From Flavobacterium piscis (GTDB lineage Bacteria; Bacteroidota; Bacteroidia; Flavobacteriales; Flavobacteriaceae), in assembly GCF_001686925.1 (NCBI RefSeq), contig NZ_LVEN01000044.1:124001-188000 (forward strand): a stretch of DNA of 64,000 bases, in the 5' to 3' direction. Positions 62,658 through 64,000 of the stretch are shown one piece after another. The translations under genes and the position numbers were made by a program. A model generated the notes under the pieces. The model made no database searches. It saw only the letters and a list, made by a program, of their open reading frames with translations, and was not told the origin of the DNA. How positions within the stretch are numbered: position 1 is the stretch's first letter; every line of letters starts with the position of its first letter.

Positions 62658-63494
62658 CTACAAATCTCTATTTTTTAGTAATTTGTAAGAAAAATATATA
62701 AACAAAAAAGTCCATGCCAAAACGATCAAAATTGAAAAAGAATGTACACCATAATCTTTAGTATTTTCGACCCCAATTTGTGTTCCGATACTTTTTATAA
62801 CCGATAATCTTGAAATGGGTTCAATAATTAAATTTGACATTGCTTCTAAAGGTAAAAACTGCGTAATCCTATAACCTATATTGCTTTCCGGGAATATTTG
62901 AAATACTAAAAGACCTTTTATGATTGATTCAATAAAAATCCATACCAATAAAAATCCCAAAGCAAAGGCAGATCGTTTTACTAAGATACCCAAAAATAGA
63001 CAAAAAGAAAAGAATCCTAATAATTTTACGAAAAAGGCCAACAAATATTCTAAATCACTAAAAACGATACCAAATTCAGTATAAGATGAAAACGAATATC
63101 CAAGGATTAAAGTCATTATAAAAACAAAAATAGTAGAACCTAAGGCGAAAAGCACAACGGTTAAGAATTTGGACAAAATAAATTCTTTTTTACTCAAACC
63201 ATCAATTAAATTTTGTTTTAAAGTTCCGTAACTGTATTCATTTGCCATCATAGATACAATAACAATGGCCATGAAAAATTTAAGCAAGGCTGCAAAATAA
63301 GTATTAAAATGCCATATAAACGGAAAATTAAAAATCCCCATTTCTGACGGATCAATATGTATGGGACCCAAATCAAATTTTATAGAAGCAATTAATGCAA
63401 TGAATGAAAGTAAAATGAAATAAGTTAAAGTAAGGATACGACTGGCTTTGTTTTTCCAGATTTTTTGTAATTCTATAGAGATAAGTCTGTTCAT
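62658..63494 (-). CDS. ABC-2 type transporter permease
   Basis: A 278-residue inner-membrane protein with about six hydrophobic helices (starts at about 20, 60, 105, 145, 170 and 250). The opening ISIELQKIWKNKASRILTLTYF and the MMANEYSYGTLKQNLIDGLSKKEF segment match ABC-2 (BcrB/NatB-like) permeases. It lies 3 bases after the ATP-binding gene, so the two form a transporter. Substrate unknown. Confidence 0.88.
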   Translation of the reverse strand: MNRLISIELQKIWKNKASRILTLTYFILLSFIALIASIKFDLGPIHIDPSEMGIFNFPFIWHFNTYFAALLKFFMAIVIVSMMANEYSYGTLKQNLIDGLSKKEFILSKFLTVVLFALGSTIFVFIMTLILGYSFSSYTEFGIVFSDLEYLLAFFVKLLGFFSFCLFLGILVKRSAFALGFLLVWIFIESIIKGLLVFQIFPESNIGYRITQFLPLEAMSNLIIEPISRLSVIKSIGTQIGVENTKDYGVHSFSILIVLAWTFLFIYFSYKLLKNRDL

Positions 63495-63497
63495 GGT

Positions 63498-64000
63498 TTA
63501 GTTGTTTTGAGTAATGGCATTTTTGGTTAATTCTAAAAATTGAGCTTCAAGACTGTTTTTACGTTTTACCAAATGGCTTAACGTAATGTTTTTAGAAAAT
63601 AAAAACTGATTCAGTGCTGCTGCTGATAAATCTGATTTTAAATAAACCAAAAGTTTTCCGTCTTCTTCTGTTATTCGGTCTATTGAAGAATGTGTTGCAA
63701 GGACATTTTTTAGCGTTGCATTATCATCGGCCATAATTTCAAAGAAACCTTCGTTTGCCGACATTTCATCAACAGAACCTGAATATAAAATTTCTCCTTT
63801 TCGTAAAACAATTACATGCGAACACACTTTTTCGACTTCATCTAATAAGTGCGATGCCAGTAAAATAGTAGTTCCCTGCGAAGCAATTTTTTTGATAATA
63901 TCACGAATCTGGTGAATTCCCTGCGGATCTAAGCCATTCGTTGGTTCATCTAAAATTAAAATTTCAGGATCATTCAATAGTGCCGATGCAATAGCTAAAC
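63498..64000 (-). CDS. ABC transporter ATP-binding protein, C-terminal part
   Basis: The gene runs off the right edge, so only the last ~167 residues are visible, in an open frame up to base 63998. Walker B is in EILILDEPTNGLDPQG and the H loop in TILLASHLLDEVEKVC, followed by a C-terminal extension of about 80 residues (GFFEIMADDNATLKNVL...). This is the BcrA/NatA-like ATPase of the adjoining permease. The Walker A and signature motifs lie outside the window. Confidence 0.9.
   Translation of the reverse strand, partial: LAIASALLNDPEILILDEPTNGLDPQGIHQIRDIIKKIASQGTTILLASHLLDEVEKVCSHVIVLRKGEILYSGSVDEMSANEGFFEIMADDNATLKNVLATHSSIDRITEEDGKLLVYLKSDLSAAALNQFLFSKNITLSHLVKRKNSLEAQFLELTKNAITQNN

Overview
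The window looks like a chromosomal segment of a Flavobacterium-type member of the Bacteroidetes (inference). The DNA is AT-rich. Promoter-like -7 boxes of the TAnnTTTG type recur and no strong Shine-Dalgarno pairing is obvious. Several proteins end in type IX secretion (T9SS) sorting domains of type A or type B. SusC/SusD-type nutrient uptake genes, BshC, an archaeal/eukaryotic-type prolyl-tRNA synthetase and surface lipoproteins with acidic residues after the lipid-modified Cys are all present. Intergenic spacers are full of short dispersed palindromic repeats of the kind common in flavobacterial genomes.

Region 1 (1-18 kb) is mostly housekeeping and mixed genes: the end of a lipocalin-like gene, a DUF721/DciA-like protein, a small PH-like membrane protein, ndk, an HGSNAT-like membrane acyltransferase, bshC, an MHS-family transporter, a large type B T9SS adhesin-like protein, a B12-binding radical SAM protein, a metallo-beta-lactamase-fold hydrolase, a GIY-YIG protein, a 75-bp tandem repeat array, a two-component system, a DUF1573 protein, an L,D-transpeptidase and an NlpC/P60 peptidase.

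Region 2 (18-44 kb) is the centrepiece: a polysaccharide utilization locus that fits acetylated galactoglucomannan or a related beta-mannan. Two esterases (CE2-like and sialate O-acetylesterase-like) and a GH3 beta-glucosidase lie on the plus strand. A minus-strand block encodes GH26 mannanase, a GPH-type sugar transporter, a GH130 mannosylglucose phosphorylase, cellobiose 2-epimerase and a GH5 mannanase. Divergent from it are an AraC-type regulator and then SusC, SusD, two surface glycan-binding-type lipoproteins (one with a fasciclin domain), a T9SS type A protein, a GH27 alpha-galactosidase and a second GH5 enzyme. The inferred flow is: deacetylation and backbone cleavage, SusCD import, galactose removal, conversion of mannobiose to mannosylglucose by the epimerase, and phosphorolysis to mannose-1-phosphate and glucose. 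A DUF433/DUF5615 toxin-antitoxin-like pair and an aldo/keto reductase sit inside the locus.

Region 3 (44-64 kb) returns to core and envelope functions: a beta-barrel porin, an amidase/Gly-rich protein/rimO cluster, a T9SS type A protein, a FadL-type outer-membrane protein with a Gly/Tyr-rich lipoprotein, proS, three tRNA-Glu genes, rpsT, a PAS histidine kinase with its receiver protein, typA/bipA, a choice-of-anchor-L type B T9SS protein, and an ABC transporter cut by the right edge.

All functional calls come from reading motifs and domain order in the translated sequence. No database search was run.
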